Below, piece by piece: positions 20,220-30,063 of a stretch of 64,000 nt of DNA. Each line of letters starts with the position of its first letter. Position 1 is the first letter of the stretch. This DNA is from Deinococcus deserti VCD115 (GTDB taxonomy: Bacteria; Deinococcota; Deinococci; Deinococcales; Deinococcaceae). The stretch spans positions 722,001-786,000 of the forward strand of contig NC_012526.1 of assembly GCF_000020685.1 (NCBI RefSeq), read 5' to 3'. The translations under genes and the position numbers were made by a program. The notes under the pieces are model-generated. The model had not been told where the DNA came from and made no database searches. It saw only the letters and a list, made by a program, of their open reading frames with translations.

Positions 20220-23138
20220 ATGTCCCTGCCTCCCTTTCCTCCGGCCCTGAGCGCTGCCACCACCACCAAGCAGTTCGGTGAGGCGCTGGCGGCGTTTGCG
20301 TGCAAGGTGGCGCAGGCCCATGGTGTCCGGGTGTGGGTCATGCAGGACGGGCGGCTGAATGAAGTGGCCTGCGATGGCCGTGGCATGGCCCTGAGCGATG
20401 GAACTCTGGCCGCACAGGCCATGGCGGCAGGTGCGCGACTGGACGAAGGCATGCTGAGCGCCGTGCCTTTCGGGTGTGGGGTGCTGGAGTTCGTGGGGGC
20501 CGACCACGAAGAGGTGGGAGCCCTGAGCCAGATGGCTCCGCTGCTGGGGCTGGCCCTGGAAGGGGTACAGGCCAGGGAAGCGCGCCAGGGCCGTGGCCGG
20601 GTCGCCGAGAGCGTAGAACAGCTGGTGCGCCGTCTGGGCGGAAGCCTGGACCTGGGCGAGGTGTTGACGGCCACCGCCGAGAGTGCAGCCCTGGCGCTGG
20701 GATTCGGGCGGGCGTTCGTGGGCCTGTTCAGCGAGTTCACCGAGCGAGGCGCCCGCACGGGCGAGGTCTTCACCTATGGCCTGGACGCCTCCTTTACTGG
20801 TGGCATCGGCGTGGGGCCGGTGTCGTTTGAGCGCCTGATGCAGCGTGGGGAGGTCATCGTCTATGACCGCGCGCGTGATGCCAATTCCCCGCTGGCTGGC
20901 GGCCTGGCGGAACTGAACCCGGCAATGGCGGTGATTGCCCCGCTCAGCGCGCGTGGCCGGCCACTGGGGGTGTTGTACGTCGACCGCCAGACGCCGGGCC
21001 CCGGCCTGACCGACGACGATACCTGGCTGGTGCTGACCCTGGCCGAGCAGGCCAGCCTGGCCATCGACAACGCGCGGCTGTACAGCACCGAGACCCGCAA
21101 ACGGGAGGCAGCTGAAGCCCTGCGCGAGGCAGGCGCCGCACTGGCCGGCAGCCTGCATCTCAACGAGACCCTGGCGGGCGTGCTGGAGCGCGGGACCAGC
21201 CTGTTCGGTGCCGACGCCGCTGCTGTATATGAGCTGCAGCCTGACGGCCGGACCCTGACCATCCGCAATGCGGTGGGCCTGCCCAGCGAATACGTGCTGC
21301 GGGTGCGCAGCAAGGTCGGTGCGGGCGTGACCGGGCGCGCCGTACAGCGGCGTGAACGGGTAACCACGCCTGACGTCCGGACGGCGAATCTGGGCGCCGG
21401 TAGCCGCTACACCCGTCAGCTTCTGGCGCAGGGAACCTACCCGTACCGGGGCGTGGTGGCCCTGCCGCTGAGTACCCGCGCAGGCCCGTTCGGGGCGCTG
21501 ACCCTGTACTGGTCAGCCACTTTGCCCCTGGACGCCGATGATCTGGCCCTGACCGAGGTTTTTGCAGCGCAGGCCTCGCTGGCCATCGAGAACGCGCGCC
21601 TGTACGAGGAAGAACTGCGCCGCGAGCGTGAGGCGGCCGTGCTGTTGAATGTCGGCCGGCTGCTGGGCGAAGATCAGAGCGACCGCGCTCTGACAGAGGC
21701 CACGCGCCTCTGTGCCGTGGCCCTGAATGCCGCGCGCGGTCTGATTGCTCTGGTGGGTGATGACGGTCAGGTGACCCGCTGCGCCACCTACAACCTGCAT
21801 CCGCCTTCAGCAGATGAACTGACATCGCTGTACGCCCAGCTGGGCCGGGGTCCACGGCCACTGACCCGCCGCTACGCCCTGCCGGTGGCGGGCAGCGCCT
21901 TGATTGTTCCCTTGCGCGCAGATCTGGGCAACGAGGGCGCGGCTCAGCAGGGCAGAGGCAGCGTACTGGGCTTCCTGTATGCCGACGACCCGGGTACCGA
22001 GGCGCCCAATGACCGGGTGCTGGGCCTGGCCCGCAGCGTGGCGGACCAGATGGCCCTGACCCTGACGCGCGAGCGCCTGCTTGTCGCCCTGGCGCGGGAG
22101 GAGGCCCGGTACCGTCAGCTGGCCGAGGGAGCCCATGACCTCATCCTGAGCGCCGATCCGCAGGGCATCATCACCTATGCCAATCCGGCCGCGACCCGCC
22201 TGCTGCAGCCCCTCACCGGTCCCCTGGTCGGCACCAGCCTGCTGGAGCTCAGCAGCGTGGCCACCCGGGACGCTCTGTATGCTGCCTGGGACGCGGCACA
22301 CACCCGCCCCAGCGGAGGCCGCGCCGATATCCAGGTAGGGCCCTACCGCCTGGAAGCCCGTCTGAGTGCTGTGCGGACCGGAGTGGCGGGCGGGGAAGCC
22401 GGGGAAGGCGTGCTGATGGTTGCCCGTGACCTCAGCGAACTACAGACGCTGGCCGAGGAAATCACCCGGCGCGGGCAGGCCCTCGAAGCTGCCACCAGCC
22501 GCCAGAGCGAACTGCGCACCTATCTGACGCTCTTTACTCAGGCCCAGGAGGAAGAGCGCCGGCGTATCAGCCGCGAACTGCACGACGACACGGCTCAGGT
22601 GCTGACTGCGACCACCCGCCGCGTGGCGCGGTTGTCCCGTGAGCTGGAGGGCGAACAGCGCGCCCGTGCCGACGACATCCTGGTTGACCTCAATGACGCC
22701 ATCGAGAGTGTGAGGCGGTTTGCGCGCAACCTGAGGCCCAGTGTCCTGGACGACCTGGGGCTGCTGCCGGCCCTGGAGTGGCTGGCCACCCAGGCCCAGA
22801 CCGACACGCGCCTGGAAGTCAGCGGTCCGGAGCGACGCCTGACGCCGACCGTGGAACTCACGGTCTTCCGGCTGGCCCAGGAGGCGCTGAATAACGTGGA
22901 TAAGCACGCCGGAGCACACAGCGCGGCAATCCGCGTGGTGTTCAGTGATTCGGGCGTTCGGGTGGCCATCACTGACGATGGCCAGGGATTCACCATGGCC
23001 CAGGCCGAGAAACGCGCCCAGGACGGCCACCTGGGATTAATTGGTCTGCGTGAACGCGTCGCCCTGGCGGGAGGCGAGCTCGACGTGAACAGTACTCCCG
23101 GCCAGGGCACCACCCTGATCTTTGACCTGCCCAGCTGA
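20220..23138 (+). CDS. Multi-GAF/PAS sensor histidine kinase (HisKA_3, NarX/DegS class)
   Basis: A 972-residue soluble-looking kinase with no obvious membrane helices. Domains, approximate residues: unassigned N-terminal region 1-125; GAF 130-285; GAF 300-465; a third, more divergent GAF-like 470-625; PAS 630-745 ([25 protein letters not shown]); HisKA_3 dimerisation 770-840 with [19 protein letters not shown] (phosphorylated His about 788); HATPase 880-970 with [15 protein letters not shown] and [16 protein letters not shown]. It probably phosphorylates the upstream NarL-type regulator. The GAF domains suggest sensing of a small molecule, redox state or light; no ligand Cys is evident to me. 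Confidence 0.9.
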   Translation: MSLPPFPPALSAATTTKQFGEALAAFACKVAQAHGVRVWVMQDGRLNEVACDGRGMALSDGTLAAQAMAAGARLDEGMLSAVPFGCGVLEFVGADHEEVGALSQMAPLLGLALEGVQAREARQGRGRVAESVEQLVRRLGGSLDLGEVLTATAESAALALGFGRAFVGLFSEFTERGARTGEVFTYGLDASFTGGIGVGPVSFERLMQRGEVIVYDRARDANSPLAGGLAELNPAMAVIAPLSARGRPLGVLYVDRQTPGPGLTDDDTWLVLTLAEQASLAIDNARLYSTETRKREAAEALREAGAALAGSLHLNETLAGVLERGTSLFGADAAAVYELQPDGRTLTIRNAVGLPSEYVLRVRSKVGAGVTGRAVQRRERVTTPDVRTANLGAGSRYTRQLLAQGTYPYRGVVALPLSTRAGPFGALTLYWSATLPLDADDLALTEVFAAQASLAIENARLYEEELRREREAAVLLNVGRLLGEDQSDRALTEATRLCAVALNAARGLIALVGDDGQVTRCATYNLHPPSADELTSLYAQLGRGPRPLTRRYALPVAGSALIVPLRADLGNEGAAQQGRGSVLGFLYADDPGTEAPNDRVLGLARSVADQMALTLTRERLLVALAREEARYRQLAEGAHDLILSADPQGIITYANPAATRLLQPLTGPLVGTSLLELSSVATRDALYAAWDAAHTRPSGGRADIQVGPYRLEARLSAVRTGVAGGEAGEGVLMVARDLSELQTLAEEITRRGQALEAATSRQSELRTYLTLFTQAQEEERRRISRELHDDTAQVLTATTRRVARLSRELEGEQRARADDILVDLNDAIESVRRFARNLRPSVLDDLGLLPALEWLATQAQTDTRLEVSGPERRLTPTVELTVFRLAQEALNNVDKHAGAHSAAIRVVFSDSGVRVAITDDGQGFTMAQAEKRAQDGHLGLIGLRERVALAGGELDVNSTPGQGTTLIFDLPS

Positions 23139-23164
23139 GCAGACTGGTCAGGGCAGGTGTCGGC

Positions 23165-24199
23165 TCAGCGGCCGTAGCGTTCCAGAAAAGCTTCTCGGCG
23201 CATCCAGGCCATTTTCGGCTTTCCTTCGCTGGGAGTCCGCGCCGTGCCGTACATCAGGCGGATCAGCCGAAACCCCAGGGCGTACCAGTGGGCACGGGCC
23301 GCCGGCAGCTCCAGCAGCGTGAAGCCCGACTGCGCCAGAGGTGCATGAAACAAGGTCACCGCGAATACAGCTTGTGCCTCCTGCAACTCTGGCATGACCT
23401 CCAGGGCCTGCGCCACGTCCCGCAGACTCCGCTGGTAGGCCCGGTAGGCTCCCAGCGCGCCGCGGCTCGCCAACCCCACGATGCGCGGCGAGTGCAGGTG
23501 GAGTTCGGCGGTGGGTGTGCCAGGGGCCAGTGGAAGCGGAGCCGGAGCGTGGTCGAGTGGCGCGATCCGCATGACTCCATCGGCGCGTTGTGTCAGGTCA
23601 ATGACGCCTAAGGCCCGAGCAAAGCGGTCCTCGACCAGCCCCCGGTAGATCAGGAGCGCCAGATCGTGTCCGTGTGCGCGGCGCAATCCGGGCAGCTGGC
23701 GGAGAGGAACCGGGCGGTACCCGGACTGGCGCAGAGCGGTCAGACGGGTGGTCAGTTCAGATGGCTGCAGTTCAAGCGTCTGGCCCGGTTCTGGCCGGGC
23801 CACAGGGCGGGGCAGAGGAGAGACCCCCTGTTCCGCCAGCACCTTCAGCGCCAACCAGGGCAGATCCCGAGCGTCCCAGGTGGTGACCGGCTGGGACGCC
23901 ACAGCTTCCAGCAGGGCCAGCCCGGTCGGATCGCCCCGGCCCGACAGTTCGTGACCGGCCAGGGTGGCCTCCTGAAGCAGTTCCGGTGCCTGCTGCGTCA
24001 GCCTGGTCGGCAGGACCAGACTCGCCTGCATGCCCTGACCCTTCAATGCTTCCAGGCTCAGGTGCAGCTCAGCTGCGGTGCCGACCGGAACCAGCAGCGC
24101 CACTTCTGGCCCACCACCGTGCCCCCCTGCCCACGCCCCGAACGCTCCGGCGCGCAGCAGTGCCTCACGTGGATTCAGTCCCTGCCCGGCGTCATTCAT
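23165..24199 (-). CDS. NodB-like deacetylase relative lacking the active site, with YkoP-like C-terminal domain
   Basis: A 344-residue protein. The N-terminal half follows the layout of a NodB polysaccharide deacetylase: [20 protein letters not shown] where active enzymes have [23 protein letters not shown] in place of ATFFV; and [15 protein letters not shown] in place of HExxxHxxxH. Catalytic Asp and His metal ligands are therefore missing. The C-terminal half ([32 protein letters not shown]...) resembles the YkoP-like domain that accompanies deacetylases and glycosyltransferases. It lies beside GT4, GT2, MFS and an intact NodB gene, so a non-catalytic role in the same envelope pathway is likely. 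Family assignment is from memory of motifs. Confidence 0.6.
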   Translation of the reverse strand: MNDAGQGLNPREALLRAGAFGAWAGGHGGGPEVALLVPVGTAAELHLSLEALKGQGMQASLVLPTRLTQQAPELLQEATLAGHELSGRGDPTGLALLEAVASQPVTTWDARDLPWLALKVLAEQGVSPLPRPVARPEPGQTLELQPSELTTRLTALRQSGYRPVPLRQLPGLRRAHGHDLALLIYRGLVEDRFARALGVIDLTQRADGVMRIAPLDHAPAPLPLAPGTPTAELHLHSPRIVGLASRGALGAYRAYQRSLRDVAQALEVMPELQEAQAVFAVTLFHAPLAQSGFTLLELPAARAHWYALGFRLIRLMYGTARTPSEGKPKMAWMRREAFLERYGR

Positions 24200-24362
24200 G
24201 GCCTGGACTGTAGCGCAGGACCCAACGCGTTCCAGGGGCAGTTCTGTGGGAAACGTCAGCTTTGTGGCCTCATCTCATGTCTGGCGTCGTATTCTCCTTT
24301 GTAGTGATGCTTCAGGTTTTCTTAAACTTCCTCGGGTCAGGCGCGTCACGCAGGTGCCACGC

Positions 24363-25544
24363 ATGAAGCCGTTGCGCATCGGCCTGTTCACGGACACGTT
24401 CCTGCCTGACCAGAACGGCATTGTGACCAGCGTGGGGCTGCTCAGCGACGAGCTGCGCGCCCAGGGTCACGATGTCGAAATCGTCGCCCCGGACTTTCCT
24501 GAGCATGTCGAAGCGCGCCCGGACGTTTACCGGGTTCCCAGCGTCAAGTATGTTTTTTTGCCGACCTACCGGCTGGCGTGGCCGACCCGAAAGGACTTTG
24601 AGCGCCACTACGACATCGTGCACACGCACACGCCCCTGACGCTGGGACTGGCCGGAGCGCGGCTGGCCCGCAAGTGGAAGGTGCCGCACGTCGCGACCTA
24701 TCACACCCATATCGAGGCCTACACGCATTACCTTCCAGGGGCCACGACCGTGCAGCGTCATACCGGCGCCGTCACCCGGACAGCGGGGCTGTATTACGGC
24801 CGGGCTGACGCTGTCATCACTCCCACTGCCGGGATGTTCGACGTGCTGCGCCGCATGAACGCCCGCAATCCCATCGTGATTCCGACCAGCATCGAGCCCC
24901 GGGTGCTGCGCACAGCGCCGCCTGTGGCCAGTCCCTGGCCCGAGGGACGCCGCCGCCTGCTGACGGTAGGACGTCTGGCACGCGAGAAACGGTTCGATCA
25001 TGTCCTTGACACCCTGCCGGCGTTACCTGAAGCGCACCTGGTGATTCTGGGGGAAGGGCCCGAGCGTGAACACCTCGAACTGCACGCCCGCCGCTTGGGC
25101 GTCGCGGACCGCGTGACCTTCCTTGGCGTCAAGCCCTGGACCGAGATCGGAGCGTATTACCGGCTGGCCGAGCTGTTTCTGTTCGCCAGCGATACCGAGA
25201 CCCAGGGCCTGGTCCTGCAGGAAGCCCAGCTGATGGGGGTACCGGTGGTGGCGGTCGGCGCGCGCGGCACCCTGAGCGGAGTGGCCCACGAACGCAGCGG
25301 TTATCTGGTGCCGCCTGGCGACGTCAACCGGCTGATTCGCCACTCCCGCGCGGTACTGGATGATCCGCAGTTGTGGGCCCGGCTGTCGGCTGGCGCGCGT
25401 GCCTTTGGGGCGACCACCACTCCGGCTGGAGTGGCCCGGCAGGTTCTGGAGGTGTACGCCCAGGTGCTGGGCATGCCGAGCGAGGTTACTTTTCCCGAGG
25501 CGGCGCCCGGTCATCCCCGAAATAGCCTCGTGTATGACCAGTGA
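24363..25544 (+). CDS. Glycosyltransferase family 4, MgdA/diacylglycerol glucosyltransferase-like
   Basis: A 393-residue GT-B enzyme. The N-terminus [39 protein letters not shown] and [30 protein letters not shown] are typical of 1,2-diacylglycerol 3-glucosyltransferases and related GT4 enzymes. The donor-binding part has [60 protein letters not shown] (EX7E motif). It would transfer a sugar from a nucleotide donor to a membrane lipid acceptor. The open frame extends upstream to 24078, but that part overlaps the divergent neighbour; [11 protein letters not shown] at 24363 is the natural start. Its 3' end overlaps the convergent GT2 gene by 59 bp. Confidence 0.87.
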   Translation: MKPLRIGLFTDTFLPDQNGIVTSVGLLSDELRAQGHDVEIVAPDFPEHVEARPDVYRVPSVKYVFLPTYRLAWPTRKDFERHYDIVHTHTPLTLGLAGARLARKWKVPHVATYHTHIEAYTHYLPGATTVQRHTGAVTRTAGLYYGRADAVITPTAGMFDVLRRMNARNPIVIPTSIEPRVLRTAPPVASPWPEGRRRLLTVGRLAREKRFDHVLDTLPALPEAHLVILGEGPEREHLELHARRLGVADRVTFLGVKPWTEIGAYYRLAELFLFASDTETQGLVLQEAQLMGVPVVAVGARGTLSGVAHERSGYLVPPGDVNRLIRHSRAVLDDPQLWARLSAGARAFGATTTPAGVARQVLEVYAQVLGMPSEVTFPEAAPGHPRNSLVYDQ

Positions 25545-26178
25545 CGTTACGTATGTGACGCCACAGAAACGGAGCCAGTCCCCCTTCGAGCCGGCGCCCG
25601 CTGGTCTCGACCAGGGCTCCGGGCACATAGGCCACCTTGCCCAGGCGGTCAAGCTCCTGACCCAGGATGACGTCCTCATAGGCTTCCACCACCGGGTATC
25701 CTCCGGCCAGCAGCGCCGCCTCACGCGAGTAGGCCATGTTGGCCCCGGCCAGGTTGGGTTTGCCCACCAGGCGGCAGGTGTGCAGAAAGGCACTGTAGCT
25801 GCTGCGCGACAGCCGGACCATGGCCGGCGAGACCCCACAGAACTGCATGGGGCCGTACAGCGCCACGCGGCCCGGCGCGGCCTCATTAAGTTTTTGCAGC
25901 CACTCCGGAACGGGCAGCGAGTCGGCATCGGTGGTGGCTATCCATTCACTGCGCGCCTCTTCCAGGCCCAGCTGCCGGGCGCGCGCCACTCCACGCTCCG
26001 GACAGCACAGCACCCGGGCCCCCAGGGCGCGCGCCACCTGCACAGTGTCGTCAGTGCTGCCGTTGTCCACCACGATCACTTCGGCTGGCGGCTTAAGCTG
26101 CTGTTCCAGCGCCCGCAGCGTCTGGGGCAGGTACTTCGCCTCATTGCGGGCGGGAATCACAACCGAAAATTCGGGCAC
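25486..26178 (-). CDS. Glycosyltransferase family 2
   Basis: A 230-residue GT-A enzyme: [37 protein letters not shown], the DxD-like [15 protein letters not shown], and a C-terminal [13 protein letters not shown] with the catalytic ED pair. The only hydrophobic stretch is short, so it is probably peripheral. The reading frame begins with GTG at 26184, but the -10 box TAGCCT (26185-26190) touches that codon; the next GTG at 26178 is exactly 6 bases after the box, the usual leaderless distance here, so I chose it. It overlaps the 3' end of the convergent GT4 gene and belongs to the same envelope glycan cluster. Confidence 0.85.
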   Translation of the reverse strand: MPEFSVVIPARNEAKYLPQTLRALEQQLKPPAEVIVVDNGSTDDTVQVARALGARVLCCPERGVARARQLGLEEARSEWIATTDADSLPVPEWLQKLNEAAPGRVALYGPMQFCGVSPAMVRLSRSSYSAFLHTCRLVGKPNLAGANMAYSREAALLAGGYPVVEAYEDVILGQELDRLGKVAYVPGALVETSGRRLEGGLAPFLWRHIRNVTGHTRGYFGDDRAPPREK

Positions 26179-26240
26179 CCGCACAGGCTAGCAGGACTTT
26201 ACGCTGCATTCCCGGCATACCTGAGTCACAATGGGACTTT

Positions 26241-27494
26241 ATGAGCCGCCGACCTCTGCGTGAACATCTGCCTCTGCGTCCTGGCACCGCCGGCGGTGTC
26301 CTGGTTGCGGGGCTGACGCTGGCCTGTGCGGAATTTGTCCGGAGTGGTCTGTATGGCGCCTACCTGACTCAGGTGATCGACACGAGGTTTCACTTGCCCG
26401 TGGCCGTAGCCGGGGCCGCCTGGACATCACATATGGTGGCTGACACGCTAATGCGGGGTCCGGCCGGAGGGCTGATCCAGAGGTTCGGGCCACGGCGCGT
26501 GGCGTTTGCTGGCGCCGCTGTCAGCCTGCTGGCCCTGAGTTTGCTGCCGCTGGTCCACAGCGCCTGGATGCTGCTGCTGGTTGCCGCGCTGCATGGCATT
26601 GGCTTTTCACCTATGTGGCCAGCTGCCATGAACCTCACGGCCGACGCGGCACGCCCCGGATACGAGGGAAGGGTGCTGACGGTGGTCAGCACCTCCGTGA
26701 TGCCTCTGACGGGTCTGGGATTTATGGTCTATGGGGCCCTGGCCCGCCGCCCCGATGTCTGGGCGCTGAGTCTGGCCCTGGGTATGCTCAGCCTGAGCCT
26801 GATGATGTCGCTGCTGCTGCCGGCGCGCCGACACGTGGAAGCTGCCGGTGATGACAGCGAGCGTCAGCGCCGGCCTCGGGGCCTGCTTCCTACACTGTTG
26901 CCGCTGCTGCCTGCCGCCTTGATGCAGACCCTGACCCAGGCCCTGATCGGCAACTGGCTGTTTCGTATGGCTCCTAAATTTGGCCTGGAGTACTGGGATC
27001 TGGTGGCCCTGCTGGTTGTCGGGGGCGCGGTGGCCTTTGGCAGCATGCCGTTTACGGGCCGGATCGCTGACCGTGGCCGGGCCCGGCTGGCCGTTACGGT
27101 CGGATACGCCCTGGTCGCTCTCGGCATGGCAGGTTTCGCTTTGATGCCTCCCGTATGGGCCCTGTTTCTTCTGGCGGCCTGCATTGGCCTGGGCTACGCT
27201 TTTCTGACCCCCGGCTGGGCCGCCCTGGTTGCCCAGACGCTGCCCGAGGCCCAGCGCCCGGCGGCCTGGGGTGTACTGATGACCGTCGAAAACGCTGGTT
27301 TTGCCGCTGGCCCTCTGCTGGGCGGTCTGGCGCTGCAGCAGGTAGGGGTCCGTGGACCATTTGCTCTGGGCGCAATCCTGGCATTGATGACGTCCCTGGG
27401 CTACGTGGTGTTCCGGCGACATTTCCAGTCGCGCCCACCAGGGGCTGGTGGAGTTCAGGCCGATACGTCGGTCAAGGCAGGAGGCGCCGATTAG
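26241..27494 (+). CDS. MFS transporter
   Basis: A 417-residue protein with about twelve membrane helices. The MFS loop 2-3 motif appears as [15 protein letters not shown] (residues about 75-90), and a second-half equivalent as [19 protein letters not shown]. The central cytoplasmic loop is basic ([11 protein letters not shown]). Divergent from the GT2 gene across 62 bases and 16 bases upstream of the deacetylase gene, so these two are likely an operon. Candidate -10 CACAAT (26227-26232) lies 8 bases before the ATG. The substrate is unknown; context suggests export or flipping of an envelope-related compound, which is inference only. Confidence 0.88.
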   Translation: MSRRPLREHLPLRPGTAGGVLVAGLTLACAEFVRSGLYGAYLTQVIDTRFHLPVAVAGAAWTSHMVADTLMRGPAGGLIQRFGPRRVAFAGAAVSLLALSLLPLVHSAWMLLLVAALHGIGFSPMWPAAMNLTADAARPGYEGRVLTVVSTSVMPLTGLGFMVYGALARRPDVWALSLALGMLSLSLMMSLLLPARRHVEAAGDDSERQRRPRGLLPTLLPLLPAALMQTLTQALIGNWLFRMAPKFGLEYWDLVALLVVGGAVAFGSMPFTGRIADRGRARLAVTVGYALVALGMAGFALMPPVWALFLLAACIGLGYAFLTPGWAALVAQTLPEAQRPAAWGVLMTVENAGFAAGPLLGGLALQQVGVRGPFALGAILALMTSLGYVVFRRHFQSRPPGAGGVQADTSVKAGGAD

Positions 27495-27510
27495 GACGGG
27501 CAGAACCAGC

Positions 27511-28248
27511 ATGAGCACCCGAAGTAGCGGTAAGGGGTTGCGCAGCCCGGTAGTCTCCTGGGCTGGGTTGCTCCTGGTATCGGTGGTTGCCGCTGAAGTT
27601 CTGGGGCGCGCAGCCGGCTGGGGCGCCCTGGGACCTGGGAATCCCGAGGGGCGGCGGGTGGCGGTGACCTTCGACGACGGGCCGGGTCCGCAGACCGCAG
27701 AGTTGTTGTCTGTCCTTTCCCGGCACGGCGCACGCGCAACCTTCTTTGTGACGGAGCCAGCTGCCAAAGTTCACAGGCCGGAACTGGAAGCGCTGCGCAG
27801 CGCCGGGCACCAGCTTGAGGCCCACGGACGCTGGCACATCCACGCCCTGCTGCTGCCTCCCTGGCTGGAGTGGAGTCAGGTGCGCTGGCATCCCCGTGCT
27901 CATGAGGCGGGGCCGCACCTCTACCGCCCGCCCTACGGAGGGCACAGCCCCTGGACCCGACTGTTTGCGTGTCTGCAGGGCCGGCAGATTGTCTTATGGG
28001 ACGTAGAGGGCCGGGACTGGACCAGTGGCGACGCTGGCACACTGGCCGAGCAGGCCCTGAGGCGGGTGCGTGCGGGCAGTGTGATTCTGCTGCATGACGG
28101 TCCTGCCGTAACTCCGGAACTTCTTGATCACCTGCTGAGTGAACTGGCCGCGCGTGGCCTCCAGGCCGTTCCCCTGAATGAGTTGCCGCCGGGGCACATT
28201 GGCTTTCGCGCAGGGATCCGGCGGCTCCTGAGCAGCTACGGGCGCTGA
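27511..28248 (+). CDS. Polysaccharide deacetylase (NodB family)
   Basis: A 245-residue deacetylase with an N-terminal membrane anchor or signal (WAGLLLVSVVAAEVLGRAA). NodB motifs are present: VAVTFDDGPGPQTAELLSVL (catalytic Asp and metal Asp), ATFFV, HQLEAHGRWHIHAL (metal His pair in a variant H-x4-H spacing), YRPPYGGHS, and VILLHDGP near the end (catalytic His). It would remove acetyl groups from N-acetylated glycans in the cell envelope. Its neighbours (MFS upstream, GT4/GT2, and the dead NodB/YkoP-like gene) point to one glycan or glycolipid pathway. Confidence 0.88.
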   Translation: MSTRSSGKGLRSPVVSWAGLLLVSVVAAEVLGRAAGWGALGPGNPEGRRVAVTFDDGPGPQTAELLSVLSRHGARATFFVTEPAAKVHRPELEALRSAGHQLEAHGRWHIHALLLPPWLEWSQVRWHPRAHEAGPHLYRPPYGGHSPWTRLFACLQGRQIVLWDVEGRDWTSGDAGTLAEQALRRVRAGSVILLHDGPAVTPELLDHLLSELAARGLQAVPLNELPPGHIGFRAGIRRLLSSYGR

Positions 28249-28252
28249 ACAG

Positions 28253-28277
28253 AAAAACCCCGCCTGACCAGGCGGGG
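28253..28277. terminator. Bidirectional-looking terminator between deacetylase gene and recR
   Basis: Stem CCCCGCCT / AGGCGGGG (28258-28265, 28270-28277) with a 4-base loop. On the minus strand it is followed by T5, so it most clearly ends the ybaB-recR transcript. Confidence 0.8.
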
Positions 28278-28303
28278 ATAAAGAAGGCTTGTACGCGTCA
28301 AAC

Positions 28304-28900
<597 letters not shown>

Positions 28901-28928
28901 GCCTTGCCCTGTTCAGCGGACCGTTCCA

Positions 28929-29219
28929 TCAGAATCCGGGAATACCCAGGCCGCGCGTCGCTTCCTGCTGCAGCGCGTCGGCCTTGGCACCAGCGTCCTG
29001 CAGGGCCACCAGAATCAGGTCCTCAAGCGCTTCGACGTCGCTGGCATCTACCGCCTCAGGCTTGATTTTCAGGCCCTGCACCTTGCCGTGCCCGTTCATG
29101 GTTACCGTGACCAGCCCACTGGCCGAGCCTTCCACCGTCTGTGCAGCCAGATTTTCCTGAATCCGGTTGGCGGCCACCTGGGCCTGCTGCATCTGTTTCA
29201 TCAGCTTCTTCATGTCCAT
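28929..29219 (-). CDS. ybaB: Nucleoid-associated protein, YbaB/EbfC family
   Basis: A 96-residue small DNA-binding protein: MDMKKLMKQMQQAQVAANRIQENLAA helix, TVEGSASGLVTVTMNGHGKVQGLKIKPEAVD strands, then a C-terminal helix. It forms dimeric clamps on DNA. TAGACT (29227-29232) is 7 bases before the ATG, giving a leaderless start. Probably transcribed with recR. Confidence 0.93.
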   Translation of the reverse strand: MDMKKLMKQMQQAQVAANRIQENLAAQTVEGSASGLVTVTMNGHGKVQGLKIKPEAVDASDVEALEDLILVALQDAGAKADALQQEATRGLGIPGF

Positions 29220-29278
29220 GACCCGCAGTCTAACGGGCAGGCGCGGTCAAGAAGGTGCCGGTGGGAAGGGTGATCAGG

Positions 29279-29959
29279 TCAAAGCGCGGCGCTGCGGGCA
29301 CTCTTGGCCTTGCGGTACAGCTGTGCCGGGCGACCCACCCCGGTCCGGCGCTCTCCGCTGGGGGTCAGCACGCCCTGAGCCAGCAGCCGTTTGCGGAAGT
29401 TCCGCTTGTCGAGCTTGCGGTTCAGGATCGCCTCGTGGACCCCCTGCAACTCGGGAAGGGTAAAGGTCTCAGGCAGGAATTCAAGCGCCAGATTGGCATA
29501 TTCCAGCCGCAGCTGCAGGCGTGCCAGGGCCCGGTCCAGAATGCTCTGATGGTCGAAGGCCAGTGCGGGCGGCTGGTGCGCACTGAACCATTCCGCCCCC
29601 AGCGTGTGGCCACCGCCCGAAACCTCCACCGTTCCGTGCGGCAATACCGCCAGATGCGCCACGCTGACAATGCGGCCGCGGGGGTCCCGGCCCACCTCGC
29701 CGAAGGTGTGGAACTGCTCCAGGTGACGCGGTTCAAGTTCCACGGTTGTCTCGGTGCGCAGCACCCTCAGGGCGGCCTCGTGCAGTTCCTCGCCGGACAG
29801 CACCAGCCCGCCGGGCAACGCCCAGTCGCGTGCGTGTGGCAGTTCACCCCGCTGAACCAGCAGCACCCGCAGAGCGCCGTCATGCATGGCAAAGGCCGCC
29901 ACGTCTACCGCCAGACCTACGGGCATGGCCGGTACAGCCGAAGTGGCAGGAGGCGTCAT
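29279..29959 (-). CDS. Nudix-domain transcriptional regulator, NrtR-like
   Basis: A 226-residue protein. The N-terminal Nudix domain (residues 12-150) has a degenerate Nudix box: GLVLSGEELHEAALRVLRTETTVEL has Arg-Val where active enzymes have Arg-Glu and lacks the EExxE metal pair. A C-terminal winged-helix part (FTLPELQGVHEAILNRKLDKRNFRKRLLAQGVL...GRPAQLYR) is typical of NrtR. NrtR proteins repress NAD-metabolism genes and sense ADP-ribose. No NAD genes lie next to it, so its target is elsewhere or it is an orphan. Promoter: -35 TTGACG (29990-29995), 18 bp, -10 TAGCAT (29966-29971), 6 bases before the ATG. Confidence 0.82.
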   Translation of the reverse strand: MTPPATSAVPAMPVGLAVDVAAFAMHDGALRVLLVQRGELPHARDWALPGGLVLSGEELHEAALRVLRTETTVELEPRHLEQFHTFGEVGRDPRGRIVSVAHLAVLPHGTVEVSGGGHTLGAEWFSAHQPPALAFDHQSILDRALARLQLRLEYANLALEFLPETFTLPELQGVHEAILNRKLDKRNFRKRLLAQGVLTPSGERRTGVGRPAQLYRKAKSARSAAL

Positions 29960-29965
29960 GGCAGG

Positions 29966-29995
29966 ATGCTAGGGTTTGTGTCCACAGGACGTCAA
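29966..29995 (-). promoter_or_regulatory. Leaderless promoter of the NrtR-like gene
   Basis: TTGACG (29990-29995), 18-bp spacer, TAGCAT (29966-29971), then 6 bases to the ATG at 29959. One of the best-matching promoters in the window. Confidence 0.7.
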
Positions 29996-30063
29996 GGATT
30001 AAGTGTCACAGAGGTCCCGGCTTGCCTAGCGCTATCGCGTGCTTGGACCAAAGGTTTGCGTTG

